A stretch of 64,000 nt of DNA from MPNP01 sp965215545 (GTDB lineage: Bacteria; Pseudomonadota; Alphaproteobacteria; Rhodobacterales; Rhodobacteraceae): assembly GCA_965215545.1 (NCBI GenBank), contig OZ244066.1, forward strand, positions 2,108,001-2,172,000, in the 5' to 3' direction. Shown here piece after piece: positions 17,151 through 26,569 of the stretch (its first letter is position 1; each line of letters opens with the position of its first letter). Under the pieces are notes generated by a model. That model saw only the letters and a program-made list of their open reading frames with translations. It ran no database searches and was not told where the DNA came from. A program made the position numbers and the translations under genes.

Positions 17151-18455
17151 TCAACCCCGGCACCAGCTGCCTGTCCTGCTGATGGTGCTCATGCCGTCAA
17201 GATAAGGGTGCAGGACGGCCGGCAGGGTGATGCTGCCATCCTCATTCTGGCCGTTTTCCAGCACGGCGATCAAGGTCCGGCCCACCGCCAGACCAGAGCC
17301 ATTCAGGGTGTGGACAAACTGCGGGGATCCGCCTCCGGCTGGTGTATAGCGGGCCCTCATGCGCCGCGCCTGGAAATCATGGCAGTTCGATACCGAACTG
17401 ATTTCACGAAAGGTTCCCTGGCCAGGCAGCCAGGCTTCAATGTCGAAGGTCTTGGCGGCACTGAAACCCATGTCGCCTGTGCACAGGATCACGGTCCGAA
17501 AGGGGATCCCGAGGCGTTCAAGGATGCCCTCGGCGCAATGCAGCATCCGCTCGTGTTCGGCCTCACTGGTCTCGGGTGTCGTCACCGAGACCATCTCCAC
17601 CTTCTCGAACTGGTGCTGGCGGAGCATGCCCACCGTATCCTTGCCAGCAGCCCCGGCCTCGGATCGAAAGCACTGGGTCAGGGCACAGTAGCGGCGCGGC
17701 AGGCTGTCCTCCTTGACCACCGACTCGCGGACCAGATTGGTCAGGGCCACTTCTGCCGTGGGGATCAGCCACTTGCCGGTCTCGGTCCGGTAGGACTCAT
17801 CGGCGAATTTCGGCAGCTGGCCGGTGCCGTACATGACTTCAGGCTTGACAAGAACCGGTGTCCAGATCTCCTCAAGGCCATTGTCCCGGATCTGCACATC
17901 AAGCATGAACTGTCCCAGTGCCCGATGCAGCCGGGCCATGGCACCTGCCAACAGACAAAAGCGCGATCCGGACACCTGGGCGGCCGCGCGGAAATCCAGA
18001 CCCTGCTGCGCACCGGCAAGTTCATGATGTTCCCTGGGCGGAAAGGGGAAGTCCCGAGGTACGCCAAAGGCCTGGACCTCCACGTTCCCGGTCTCATCGG
18101 CGCCCACAGGAACACTGGGATGGGGCCGATTGGGCAGCGATGCCAATTCATCCGTCAAGGCCTTGCCAAGACGTCCGGCCTCAGCCTCCAGTGCCCGGAT
18201 CCGGTCTCGCCCCCTGGTCAGCGCAGCGAGAATGTCATCCGGGATGGAGTCGGCATAGGCACCGACCGCCTTGGCCCTGGCGATGTCTTCCGAGGCCCGC
18301 TTGTGTTCAGCCCGGGCATCCTCCAGAGCCTGAATCGCCGTGCGTCGCTCCTGATCCATGGCCATGAGGCGGGCTGCCATGGGTGATCCACCCCGGGCGA
18401 TGAGAGTCTGGTCAAATGAGTCCGGATCGTTGCGTATCCGCTTGATGTCATGCAT
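17151..18455 (-). CDS. serS: Serine--tRNA ligase
   Basis: A 434-residue class II aminoacyl-tRNA synthetase. The N-terminal ~100 residues form the tRNA-binding coiled-coil arm. The catalytic domain shows motif 2 (FRSEAGAAGKDT) and motif 3 (GSGLAVGRTLIAVLEN), plus TAEVALTNL and EISSVSNCHDFQARR typical of SerS. ATG 18455 gives MHDIKRIRNDPDSFD, the usual start. It leads the minus-strand operon serS-surE-pcm-nlpD and is divergent from yajC. Confidence 0.97.
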   Translation of the reverse strand: MHDIKRIRNDPDSFDQTLIARGGSPMAARLMAMDQERRTAIQALEDARAEHKRASEDIARAKAVGAYADSIPDDILAALTRGRDRIRALEAEAGRLGKALTDELASLPNRPHPSVPVGADETGNVEVQAFGVPRDFPFPPREHHELAGAQQGLDFRAAAQVSGSRFCLLAGAMARLHRALGQFMLDVQIRDNGLEEIWTPVLVKPEVMYGTGQLPKFADESYRTETGKWLIPTAEVALTNLVRESVVKEDSLPRRYCALTQCFRSEAGAAGKDTVGMLRQHQFEKVEMVSVTTPETSEAEHERMLHCAEGILERLGIPFRTVILCTGDMGFSAAKTFDIEAWLPGQGTFREISSVSNCHDFQARRMRARYTPAGGGSPQFVHTLNGSGLAVGRTLIAVLENGQNEDGSITLPAVLHPYLDGMSTISRTGSWCRG

Positions 18456-18806
18456 GGATCCAGTGCCAGTTCATTCAATCCCCGTGGCTGGCCCGGATTT
18501 ACCCGATATTTGCCAGAATGATAGACCCATGGTCAATTTTTCCCAGTCGCCACCCCCATCCGGCCACCACGGGCCCGCCGATTTCCATCTCCGGGTGCTG
18601 GCCGCCATCCAGCCCCATGGGCCACAGCATGCACCCGGGATGGCATGAGGCCGGGGCTGCTGTTGTGTCAATGCCGTCCCGGTGATCGGGCGCAGTCGGG
18701 GCCCTGCGCCCTGTCCCGGGAGGGCGGCTTGCTTGCAATGCCGGGAGGCTGGCACTATGCAGCCCTCGCACTGATGGAGCCGTACAATGTCATACAGGGA
18801 GATGTC
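18456..18806. other. Divergent intergenic region serS / yajC
   Basis: About 350 bases between the starts of serS (minus) and yajC (plus). It must hold promoters for both operons, but no hexamer pair is convincing. In-frame codons upstream of yajC extend to 18645 but encode a Cys/Gly/Arg-rich sequence unlike any YajC. No RNA gene was recognised. Confidence 0.5.
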
Positions 18807-19136
18807 ATGCTGGTAAGTCCTGCCTTGGCCCAAGCGGCTGGCGGTGGACAGGGTTTCGGCCTGGTCAATATCCTTCCCCTGATCCTGATCTTCGTGATCA
18901 TGTACTTCTTGTTGATCCGACCCCAACAGAAGCGGGCCAAGGAGCATCGCGAGATGGTTGCCAATCTGGTCAAGGGCGACATGGTGGTGACCCAGGGCGG
19001 GGTCATTGGCAAGATCACCCAGGTCAAGAAGAACAACGAAATCATCCTTGAAATTGCCGACAATGTCCGGATCCGGGTTGTACGCAGCACGATCTCCCAG
19101 CTGCAGACCCCTGATGATCAACAGGAAAACCGATGA
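18807..19136 (+). CDS. yajC: Preprotein translocase subunit YajC
   Basis: A 109-residue single-span inner-membrane protein associated with SecDF. The helix ILPLILIFVIMYFLLIRPQQKRAKEH is the YajC hallmark, followed by VANLVKGDMVVTQGGVIGKI. ATG 18807 (MLVSPALAQA) is preceded by an AGGGAG ribosome site. The start upstream of the Ala-rich AQAAGG leader is typical of alphaproteobacterial YajC. It heads yajC-secD-secF. Confidence 0.95.
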   Translation: MLVSPALAQAAGGGQGFGLVNILPLILIFVIMYFLLIRPQQKRAKEHREMVANLVKGDMVVTQGGVIGKITQVKKNNEIILEIADNVRIRVVRSTISQLQTPDDQQENR

Positions 19137-19187
19137 TCATTCAAGGACCTGACCGGTCCAGATAAACTGAGGAAGCCACAGCGTTTC

Positions 19188-20852
19188 ATGCTCACTATCC
19201 CGATCTGGCAAAAGGCAATCGTGATTGCGATCTGTCTCGGCGGCATGCTGCTGGCTTTTCCCAATCTCCTCTATGATCGGGTCGAGAGATACAATGATGC
19301 CACCATCCAGGTTGCGGCCGGCCAGATCCCGGATGCGGCCCTGACGGCGGATCTGGATCTCTGGCCCGCCTTTCTGCCGTCGGCCCTGGTGTCACTTGGC
19401 CTTGATCTCAGGGGTGGGGCCCATCTGCTGGCCGAGATCCAGCTGGAGGATGTCCATGTTGATCGGATGGATGCCCTCTGGCCGGAGGTGCGGGATGTCC
19501 TGCGGGCCAACCGGGAGCAGGTCGGTGCCATCCGGCGGCAGTCAGCACCCCCCGGCGAGTTGCGGGTCTCGATTGCCAACCCCGAGGCGCTCGCTGATGC
19601 CGTCGAATTGGTCAAGGGAATCTCCCGCCCCATCATCTCCCTGGCTGGGCTGGCCTCCGACACGCTGGATGTCTCCGGGACGGACTCGATCATTCGGGTG
19701 ACCCTGACCGAAGACGAGCGGGTGGCCACCAACAACCGGACCATGCAACAGTCACTGGAGATCATCCGCCGACGGGTGGATGAAGTCGGAACCCGGGAGC
19801 CGATCATCCAGCGTCAGGGTGCCGATCGGATCATCATTCAGGTTCCCGGGATCGGTTCGGCGGCCGAGCTCAAGGAGCTGCTTGGCCAAACTGCACGACT
19901 GACGTTCCATCACGTTATCCAGACTGTCAATACCGGGGGTGCCCAATCCTCCAATCGACAGGTGGTCTATCCGGATCTTGAGACACCGGAACTCAGCTAT
20001 GTGCTGGAGCGGGTGCCGGTGGTGTCCGGGGAGGATCTGACGGATGCCCAGCCTGACTTTGATGAGAACGGTCTCCCGGCTGTCAGCTTTCGTTTCAACC
20101 CCACCGGAGCCAGGAAATTCGGTGACTATACGGCGGAAAACATCGGACTGCCCTTTGCCATTGTCCTCGATGGTGAAGTGATTTCCGCCCCGGTGATCCG
20201 GTCCCATATCCCCGGCGGTTCCGGGATCATCACCGGCCAGTTCACCGTGGAGGAGTCCACCAATCTGGCCGTGCTGCTCCGGGCCGGTGCCTTGCCGGCC
20301 AGCATGGTCTTTCTCGAGGAGCGTACGGTTGGACCCGAGCTTGGCCAGGATTCGATCGATGCCGGCAAGATCGCCTGCCTGGTTGCGGCCGGCGCTGTCC
20401 TGATCTTCATGGTCCTCAGCTACGGGCTCTTCGGCCTGTTTGCCAATGTGGCTCTTGTGGTCAACCTCTTTCTCATCTTCGGCATCCTCTCGATCCTCGG
20501 GGCCACACTGACACTGCCCGGCATTGCTGGCATTGTGCTGACGATCGGTATGGCCGTGGATGCCAATGTCCTGGTCTTTGAGCGGATCCGTGAGGAACTC
20601 AAGACTGCCAGGGGGCCCTCCCGAGCGATCGAGATGGGCTACGAGCGGGCCCTGACCGCCATCCTTGATGCCAACATCACCACCCTGATCGCCGCATCGA
20701 TCCTGTTCATGCTGGGCACGGGACCCGTCAAGGGGTTCTCCGTCACCCTGGGGATCGGGGTTGTGACCAGCATGTTCACAGCCATCTTTCTGACCCGTCT
20801 CCTGGTGGTCACCTGGTACAGCCGCCGCCGGCCCCGGACCCTGAAACTCTGA
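19188..20852 (+). CDS. secD: Protein translocase subunit SecD
   Basis: A 554-residue RND-like component of the Sec system that uses the proton gradient to pull preproteins across the membrane. It has the first helix, a large periplasmic part starting at LGLDLRGGAHLL, and GTREPIIQRQGADRIIIQVPG-type P1 residues. GTVEESTNLAVLLRAGALP-type sequence and five C-terminal helices with GMAVDANVLVFERIREE follow. The length is normal. secF begins immediately after the stop. Confidence 0.96.
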   Translation: MLTIPIWQKAIVIAICLGGMLLAFPNLLYDRVERYNDATIQVAAGQIPDAALTADLDLWPAFLPSALVSLGLDLRGGAHLLAEIQLEDVHVDRMDALWPEVRDVLRANREQVGAIRRQSAPPGELRVSIANPEALADAVELVKGISRPIISLAGLASDTLDVSGTDSIIRVTLTEDERVATNNRTMQQSLEIIRRRVDEVGTREPIIQRQGADRIIIQVPGIGSAAELKELLGQTARLTFHHVIQTVNTGGAQSSNRQVVYPDLETPELSYVLERVPVVSGEDLTDAQPDFDENGLPAVSFRFNPTGARKFGDYTAENIGLPFAIVLDGEVISAPVIRSHIPGGSGIITGQFTVEESTNLAVLLRAGALPASMVFLEERTVGPELGQDSIDAGKIACLVAAGAVLIFMVLSYGLFGLFANVALVVNLFLIFGILSILGATLTLPGIAGIVLTIGMAVDANVLVFERIREELKTARGPSRAIEMGYERALTAILDANITTLIAASILFMLGTGPVKGFSVTLGIGVVTSMFTAIFLTRLLVVTWYSRRRPRTLKL

Positions 20853-20861
20853 GTGACTGTG

Positions 20862-21836
20862 ATGCGTCTGAAACTGGTTCCCACCGACACATCCTGGAAT
20901 TTTCTCCGCCATACCCGGATCGCAGTCCCGGTCTCGCTTGCCGCCATGGCTGCATCCGTGGCGATGCTGGTCCTTGTCGGCCTGAATTTCGGTATTGATT
21001 TTCGGGGTGGAACGGTCATCCGGACCCAGAGCACCACCCCGGTCGATATCGGTATCTACCGCGATGCCGTCTCCGGTCTCGGTCTTGGGGACATTTCGAT
21101 CACCGAGGTGAATGATCCGACCTTTGCCGCCGATCAACATGTTGCCTTGCTCAGGCTCAGTGTCCAGCAGGGCGACGAATCGATCACTGTGGCCGCGGTC
21201 AATGCCGTGCAGGATGCCCTCCGGAGACTTGATCCGGCGATGACCTTCCCCCTGGTCGAGAGCGTGGGTCCCAAGGTGTCCGGTGAGTTGATCCAGAAAG
21301 CCATCATCGCGGTGGTGACCGCCATCGTGGCGGTTCTCGTCTACATCTGGCTTCGGTTCGAGTGGCAGTTCTCACTCGGGGCCGTGGCTGCCCTCATCCA
21401 TGATGTCGTCCTGACCCTCGGTATCTTTTCCCTGCTGCAGATCAAGTTTGATCTTGCCATCATTGCCGCCCTGTTGACGATTGTCGGGTATTCGCTCAAT
21501 GATACCGTTGTCGTTTTTGACCGGGTCCGTGAACAGCTCAAACGCTACAAGAAACGTCCCCTCTTCGAGGTCTTGAATCTCGCCCTCAATTCGACTCTCT
21601 CCCGGACCGTTGTCACATCATTCACCACTCTGCTGGCCCTGCTGTCGCTGTTTGTCCTGGGTGGCGATGTGATTCGGGGGTTTGTCTTTGCCATGATCTG
21701 GGGCGTCATCATCGGGACCTATTCTTCTGTCTTCATTGCCACGTACTCACTCCTGAAACTCGGGGTGAAACGGGACTGGACCAAGGCCAGGGAGGCAATG
21801 GGGACTCAATTTACCGCCGGCGACGGAGATGGTTGA
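20862..21836 (+). CDS. secF: Protein translocase subunit SecF
   Basis: A 324-residue partner of SecD. Motifs are FGIDFRGGTVI near the N-terminus, GPKVSGELI, and the helix TIVGYSLNDTVVVFDRVREQL with the conserved aspartate, then LSRTVVTSFTTLLALLSLFVLGG. ATG 20862 is preferred; GTG codons at 20853 and 20859 directly after the secD stop are possible. The end overlaps the next gene by 8 bases. Confidence 0.96.
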   Translation: MRLKLVPTDTSWNFLRHTRIAVPVSLAAMAASVAMLVLVGLNFGIDFRGGTVIRTQSTTPVDIGIYRDAVSGLGLGDISITEVNDPTFAADQHVALLRLSVQQGDESITVAAVNAVQDALRRLDPAMTFPLVESVGPKVSGELIQKAIIAVVTAIVAVLVYIWLRFEWQFSLGAVAALIHDVVLTLGIFSLLQIKFDLAIIAALLTIVGYSLNDTVVVFDRVREQLKRYKKRPLFEVLNLALNSTLSRTVVTSFTTLLALLSLFVLGGDVIRGFVFAMIWGVIIGTYSSVFIATYSLLKLGVKRDWTKAREAMGTQFTAGDGDG

Positions 21837-22611
21837 TCTTTACCAGACCCTCCTTGCCGATATCACGACCCTGCTTCACCCGTTGGCCTTGCTCTGGCTG
21901 TTGGCAGGCTCGTTGCTTGCGGGCCTGGTCCGGGGGTTCTCGGGATTTGGCACTGCCATGGTCTTTCTCCCCTTTGCCGGGAGTGTGACCGATCCAATCC
22001 GGGCTGTCACCATCATGCTGGTCATGGATCTTGTCGGACCCGTCCTGATGGCACCCCGGACCCTCAAACAGACGAATTCGGGTGAATTGGCCCGGCTGGC
22101 CATTGGTGCCCTCCTGGCCATGCCCCTGGGCCTGCTTATCCTCTTCCTGCTGCCAACGACCGTGTTCCGCACCATGGTATCGGTCATGACCCTGACATTG
22201 CTCGTGTTCCTGATCACCGGCATCCGCTATCGCAAACCCCTGACACCGCCGCTGGTCTATGGTGCCGGTGCCACCGGTGGTTTTTTCGGTGGCTGCGCCG
22301 GTCTCCCGGGCCCACCGGTCATTCTCCTCTATCTTGCCAGCACCCTGCCGGCTGCCGCCATCCGGGCCAATCTCTTCATCTATCTGATTGTGGCCGATAT
22401 CCTGATCCTCATGGCCATCACCCTGCAGGGACAACTGTCACGCGCCGCTGTCGCCGTCGGACTTCTCATGGCACTATCCTACCTGTTGACCCTCGGTCTG
22501 GGCAGTCTGCTGTTCAACCCTGCCCATGAACGACTCTATCGGCGCGTCGCCTACGGGATCATCGCCGGCTCAGCCGTGATCGGTCTGCCGGTGGTCAACC
22601 AGAGTTTCTGA
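21829..22611 (+). CDS. TauE/SafE-family membrane permease
   Basis: A 260-residue membrane protein with about eight hydrophobic segments. SLLAGLVRGFSGFGTAMVF at the start and GGFFGGCAGLPGPPVILLYLAS in the second half are the paired inverted-repeat motifs of the TauE/SafE (sulfite/organosulfonate exporter) family. The substrate cannot be told. It overlaps the end of secF, so it may be co-expressed, though it has no known role in secretion. Confidence 0.88.
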   Translation: MVDLYQTLLADITTLLHPLALLWLLAGSLLAGLVRGFSGFGTAMVFLPFAGSVTDPIRAVTIMLVMDLVGPVLMAPRTLKQTNSGELARLAIGALLAMPLGLLILFLLPTTVFRTMVSVMTLTLLVFLITGIRYRKPLTPPLVYGAGATGGFFGGCAGLPGPPVILLYLASTLPAAAIRANLFIYLIVADILILMAITLQGQLSRAAVAVGLLMALSYLLTLGLGSLLFNPAHERLYRRVAYGIIAGSAVIGLPVVNQSF

Positions 22612-22735
22612 TCGCGACCCCATCCCATCCCGACACCGTTGAACTTTGTTTTCGCAATCGACCGGCTTTCCCGGTATGGCAGTGCACGGTGACAAAACCA
22701 GAATTTCATTCATGCCTGACAGAAGGAGACAATCC

Positions 22736-23335
22736 ATGACATTCCAGTTGCCGGATCTGCCGTATGACCTTGACGCCCTTGCCGCGGGTGGCATGTCGCG
22801 CGAGACCCTCGAATTCCATCACGGACTGCATCACAAGGCCTATGTCGATAATGGCAACAAACTCATCGCTGGCACCGAATGGGAACACAAGTCCATCGAG
22901 GAGATTGTTGTCGGGACCTATCAGGAGGGTGCCGTGGCCCAGAACGGGATCTTCAACAACGCATCGCAGCACTGGAACCACTGCCAGTTCTGGGACATGA
23001 TGGGTCCCGGGCCCACGGCCATGCCGTCCGAACTTGAAAAGCGCATCACCGATGCCTTTGGCTCGGTCGATGCGTTCAAGAGCCAGTTTGTTGCGGCGGG
23101 TGTGGGCCAGTTCGGGTCCGGTTGGTGCTGGCTTGTTGTCGATCAGGGTGGTGACCTGAAGATTACCAAGACTGAAAATGGTGTCAATCCCCTCTGTCAC
23201 CGCATGACTGCCCTGCTCGGATGCGATGTCTGGGAGCACTCCTACTACATTGATTTCCGCAATCGCCGGCCAGCCTATCTTGAGAACTTCCTCAGCAATC
23301 TGGTCAACTGGGAGACTGTCGCTTCCCGACTCTAG
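22736..23335 (+). CDS. sodB: Superoxide dismutase (Fe/Mn type)
   Basis: A 199-residue cytoplasmic superoxide dismutase. Metal ligands are visible in EFHHGLHHKAYV (His), ASQHWNHCQFW (His) and CDVWEHSYYIDFRNRRP (Asp, His). NNASQHWNH and FGSGWCWLV favour the iron form, SodB. ATG 22736 follows an AAGGAG ribosome site by about eight bases. It converges with the LOG gene; a strong shared hairpin lies just beyond its stop. Confidence 0.95.
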   Translation: MTFQLPDLPYDLDALAAGGMSRETLEFHHGLHHKAYVDNGNKLIAGTEWEHKSIEEIVVGTYQEGAVAQNGIFNNASQHWNHCQFWDMMGPGPTAMPSELEKRITDAFGSVDAFKSQFVAAGVGQFGSGWCWLVVDQGGDLKITKTENGVNPLCHRMTALLGCDVWEHSYYIDFRNRRPAYLENFLSNLVNWETVASRL

Positions 23336-23336
23336 G

Positions 23337-23972
23337 TCAAGCGGGCCCACGGGCAGCGCAGCTGCCCGTGGGCCTTGCCCGGCCTTGCCAATGGGCCCGG
23401 GCATCCTGGCGCAGGCAATCCATGAGTTCGGTCACGCTCGCGAAGGATTGGAAGAGTTGCCGTGCCGAGTCCGCTGCAAAACCCTCGTCGATGATACTGT
23501 CAATCACCGCAAGAACGGGATCCCAGTAGCCCGCACTGTTCAAGATCCGGATCGGTTTGGCGTGCAGACCCAGTTGCCGGAGGGTCAGGACCTCAAACAA
23601 CTCATCAAGCGTGCCCAACCCACCGGGCAGGACAACGAACACGTCGGAATTGATCAGCATGACGCTTTTGCGTTCATGCATGTGAGCGGTCAAGACCGTG
23701 CTCGTCAGCCCCTCCAGGATCTGTTCGGGCAGATGGGTCGGGATCACGCCAAAGACCTCACCACCGCCCTCCATGACACAACCGGCCACCTCACCCATCA
23801 ACCCGTCCCGACCGGCCCCATAGACCAGACGCCAGCCCTCGCGGGCCAGGGCATGGCCGAGGGCTGCAGCCTTCGCCCGATGCGCCGTGGACACGCCATA
23901 ACGGGATCCGCAGAACACGCAGACCGTAAAGATCCCCCGAGCCTTGCTGCCGTGCGCTTCCCGCTCGGTCAT
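23337..23972 (-). CDS. LOG-family (TIGR00730) nucleotide phosphoribohydrolase
   Basis: A 211-residue Rossmann-like protein with VCVFCGSRYG near the start, LVYGAGRDGLMG and the diagnostic LPGGLGTLDELFEVL. This is the LOG family, whose members cleave nucleoside 5'-monophosphates (cytokinin riboside monophosphate in plants; AMP-like substrates in bacteria). ATG 23972 gives MTEREAHGSKARGIFTVCVF. A longer open frame to 24269 overlaps the divergent LysM gene and is not protein-like. The C-terminus encodes the shared hairpin. Confidence 0.88.
   Translation of the reverse strand: MTEREAHGSKARGIFTVCVFCGSRYGVSTAHRAKAAALGHALAREGWRLVYGAGRDGLMGEVAGCVMEGGGEVFGVIPTHLPEQILEGLTSTVLTAHMHERKSVMLINSDVFVVLPGGLGTLDELFEVLTLRQLGLHAKPIRILNSAGYWDPVLAVIDSIIDEGFAADSARQLFQSFASVTELMDCLRQDARAHWQGRARPTGSCAARGPA
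23344..23374. terminator. Bidirectional hairpin between sodB and the LOG gene
   Basis: A perfect 14-bp stem (GGCCCACGGGCAGC with its complement) with a 3-base loop, nine bases after the sodB stop. It also lies inside the last codons of the convergent LOG-family gene. It lacks a T run on either strand, but its stability and position suggest it ends both transcripts. Confidence 0.6.
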
Positions 23973-24219
23973 GACGCTTGCCCCACTGTTCGGACCCTGA
24001 ACTGTCCCCGGCCTATACGGGTGTGGAGCATGGACTTGCAATCCCGACGGCCATCCCATTTGTCTTGTGGTCACACACCCGGTCGGTCCACGGATCCTGG
24101 CCCCACCGGCTCGCACGCCACGCCTGACCGGCATGATCAATATTTCCGCTACGATACCCGGAAAAACCGTGTATTGGTCGCCTTTAGCGAACTGACAGTG
24201 TTCGTAGGGGAGTGGACTC

Positions 24220-25674
24220 GTGCAACAGACCAATCGATCAGCGCGTGGCTTGTTGATCAGTGCCGTCATTGCCGCAGTCTTTGTGATTGCGGCCTACCTC
24301 TTTCTGACTCCAACCCCCGATGACGATACCCCCGATTCGTCGCCTCCGATTTCCGAAGCACCGCCCCCACCGGCAGCCACGGACAGCCAGACCGCCACCA
24401 CGGGCACGGCCCCACCGGCCGAGACACCCCCGGCGGACCCACCGGCTGCCGCCAATGAGGACGACAGTCCCGAGCCTGAGGTCAGTCCCGAGCCTGAAGC
24501 CACACCGATTTCCGAAGCACCGCCCCCACCGGCAGCCACGGACAGCCAGACCGCCACCACGGGCACGGCCCCACCGGCCGAGACACCCCCGGCGGACCCA
24601 CCGGCTGCCGCCAATGAGGACGACAGTCCCGAGCCTGAGGTCAGTCCCGAGCCTGAAGCCACACCGATTTCCGAAGCACCGCCCCCACCGGCAGCCACGG
24701 ACAGCCAGACCGCCACCACGGGCACGGCCCCACCGGCCGAGACACCCCCGGCGGACCCACCGGCTGCCGCCAATGAGGACGACAGTCCCGAGCCTGAGGT
24801 CAGTCCGGAAGCACCCCTTGCTTTCGACATCGTGCGGATTGATGAGTCTGGCTATGTGGTGCTGGCCGGTCGTGCAGCACCGGGCAGCCAGGTCACAATT
24901 CTCCTCAATGGCGAGGCACAGACTGAAGTTGAAGCGGGATCGGATGGGTCGTTTGTGGCATTTTTTGCCATTCCTTCGCTGGACGGAGCACCGAGCCTGC
25001 GTCTCCTCGAGACCAGCAAAGTGGGCAAGGAACGTCTCTCGGAAGACAGCGTCCTCGTTCTCATGGTCCCTCCTGACGGCAATCAGCAGACTGAAATGGA
25101 GGATGGAGAAAGCGTCGGACCCATTGCTTTGCTGGAGACAGATTTGGGTCTTGAAACCCTCGAGCCCCAACCCATCGACAATAACCTCACGCTGGATCTG
25201 CTGACGTTCGACCAGAGCGGTGCTGTTGTCCTAACCGGTCATGGCCTTCCCGGGAGCACCCTGTTCATCTACATTGACAATGATTTTGTTGCTGAAATTG
25301 CCGTCAACCAGAGTGGGTCATGGTCGGCCCGCCTCCCCGCGGTCCAGCCTGGCGAGCACATGCTTCGGATCGACCAGCTCGATGAATCCGCCTCCGTAAT
25401 CAACCGCCTCGAAATGCTGTTCAATCCCGATGTGGAAGCCGTGGAAGAAGACGACTTAATTACCACAGATAGTCACTTTGGTCGCCGGCCCCAATATATA
25501 GAAACGGAATTGGTGGTCGTCCGTAAGGGTTACACACTCTGGGGGATTTCCCGCTCAAAGTATGGGCTTGGACGACTCTATGTCACGATCTTCAGGGCCA
25601 ATGACCACCTGATCAAGGATCCCGATCTGATCTATCCCGGGCAAATCTTCATCATTCCCAAACAGGGGAGCTGA
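24220..25674 (+). CDS. Membrane-anchored LysM protein with three 53-residue repeats
   Basis: A 484-residue envelope protein. An N-terminal signal anchor (GLLISAVIAAVFVIAAYLF) is followed by a long Pro/Ala/Glu-rich stretch made of three tandem 53-residue units (ISEAPPPPAATD to EPEATP). Then come two Ig/Big-like segments with the pattern LAGRAAPGSQVTILLNGE and LTGHGLPGSTLFIYIDND. A C-terminal LysM domain (VVRKGYTLWGISRSKYGLG to PGQIFIIPK) ends the protein. This architecture is common in Alphaproteobacteria; it likely spans periplasm to peptidoglycan. GTG 24220 is used. It is divergent from the LOG gene. Confidence 0.88.
   Translation: MQQTNRSARGLLISAVIAAVFVIAAYLFLTPTPDDDTPDSSPPISEAPPPPAATDSQTATTGTAPPAETPPADPPAAANEDDSPEPEVSPEPEATPISEAPPPPAATDSQTATTGTAPPAETPPADPPAAANEDDSPEPEVSPEPEATPISEAPPPPAATDSQTATTGTAPPAETPPADPPAAANEDDSPEPEVSPEAPLAFDIVRIDESGYVVLAGRAAPGSQVTILLNGEAQTEVEAGSDGSFVAFFAIPSLDGAPSLRLLETSKVGKERLSEDSVLVLMVPPDGNQQTEMEDGESVGPIALLETDLGLETLEPQPIDNNLTLDLLTFDQSGAVVLTGHGLPGSTLFIYIDNDFVAEIAVNQSGSWSARLPAVQPGEHMLRIDQLDESASVINRLEMLFNPDVEAVEEDDLITTDSHFGRRPQYIETELVVVRKGYTLWGISRSKYGLGRLYVTIFRANDHLIKDPDLIYPGQIFIIPKQGS
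24349..24806 (+). repeat. Three tandem 159-bp repeats inside the LysM gene
   Basis: Units start at 24349, 24508 and 24667. The first two look identical base for base over 159 bp, and the third matches until it diverges at about 24806. The length is a multiple of three, so unit gain or loss keeps the reading frame and changes only the Pro-rich spacer by 53 residues. The lack of silent differences points to recent or ongoing expansion. Confidence 0.92.
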
Positions 25675-25684
25675 GAGACCGAAC

Positions 25685-25704
25685 GCTCCGACTTTTGGCG
25701 GAGC
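25685..25704 (+). terminator. Hairpin after the LysM gene
   Basis: A six-base stem GCTCCG / CGGAGC around an eight-base loop, 10 bases beyond the stop at 25674. No T run follows, so it is a weak terminator candidate. Confidence 0.35.
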
Positions 25705-26383
25705 AGGATACCATATTCCCATACAACACGGCAGGAATTTGGTGTCGGTGCCTGACCACAGAGTTGCGGCGGGACCCCGGTGCTATCAACATCACACACT
25801 TGTGGTCTTGATCATTTTCATGCCAGACTGTCCCGCACTATGCCGATCGTCAGGCAACTGGGATCAGCCGAGCCAGCGGCATGACTCGTCAAGGCCGGCA
25901 CCGTGCCAGGGCCGACACGATCTGCCCGGGTCCGCGGGCTCGGCACGGTCATGGGCTGGCACAGCCCAAGGGGTGACCCGTGCCTTACTTCTGCCCGCAA
26001 GATGCTACCCCGCCTGGCCGACGCCCTGGCGGTCCAGCGTCCCGCGGCGGGGCCGATGCCCTGGGCCACGCACCGCCCGGGCCCCCGGATCGCAGACCGT
26101 TATCCCGACCCGACCGAGGATCGCAGGACATGCCTGGCCTTCGCTGCCAGCACGGCCCGGCATGATAACCTTCCGGCCCGCGAGCCGCTTGGCCGACCGG
26201 GCCGGGTTCCATCCGGCAAGGCGTCAGCTGCGGCCCGGGACGGCGACGCTGTAGCAGGGGGTGCGGACCCGTGCCGGGAGGGGGTTGGCGATCAGGGCAG
26301 GGGCGAGGATCAGGATGCCGGGGGATGGTGGGGAGTCAGGTGTGTTACAGTGATAGCCCCACGCTTCAGGGTTCATCACACGA
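25705..26383. other. Gene-poor start of the accessory island
   Basis: About 680 bases. Open frames exist on both strands but are Arg/Pro-rich and show no family motif or convincing ribosome site. No RNA gene or repeat was recognised. It marks the left side of the island that continues to 32276. Confidence 0.45.
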
Positions 26384-26569
26384 TGGTTCGGCACGAATAC
26401 GGATGCTTCCGTTCGTGCCAGCCAAGCGTTGGTCAGGGCCGATATCGACATAATCCAATGGCTGGCTGACCATCGCTGCGACCAGGAAACTGTGCAGGAC
26501 CGATTGAAGGCAGGTAATCTCGATGCCTGCATCAAGCAACGGCAAGCCATTCACCAGCTCGAACGATGA
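26384..26569 (+). pseudogene. Protein-like frame without a start codon
   Basis: From 26384 the plus strand reads WFGTNTDASVRASQ, continues with ADIDIIQWLADHR and ends KQRQAIHQLER before a TGA at 26567-26569. The composition is that of a normal soluble helical protein, unlike the neighbouring Pro/Arg-rich noise. The frame opens after a stop at 26354 and has no ATG, GTG or TTG in a useful place. It looks like the 3' remnant of a decayed gene. The stop overlaps the ATG of a Pro-rich frame (26566-26853), which is probably not a gene. Confidence 0.35.

Noticed and set aside
17142..18386. Open frame of about 414 codons on the plus strand opposite serS
   Set aside because: It is the mirror of serS in high-GC sequence. 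Its translation is Gly/His/Arg-rich with no motif, whereas serS is certain.
19752..21140. Open frame of about 460 codons on the minus strand opposite secD-secF
   Set aside because: Antisense shadow with an Asp/Gly/His-rich translation; SecD and SecF are unambiguous.
24349..24806. CRISPR-like regular repeats
   Set aside because: The units are 159 bp, in-frame, contiguous without spacers and encode a Pro-rich protein segment.
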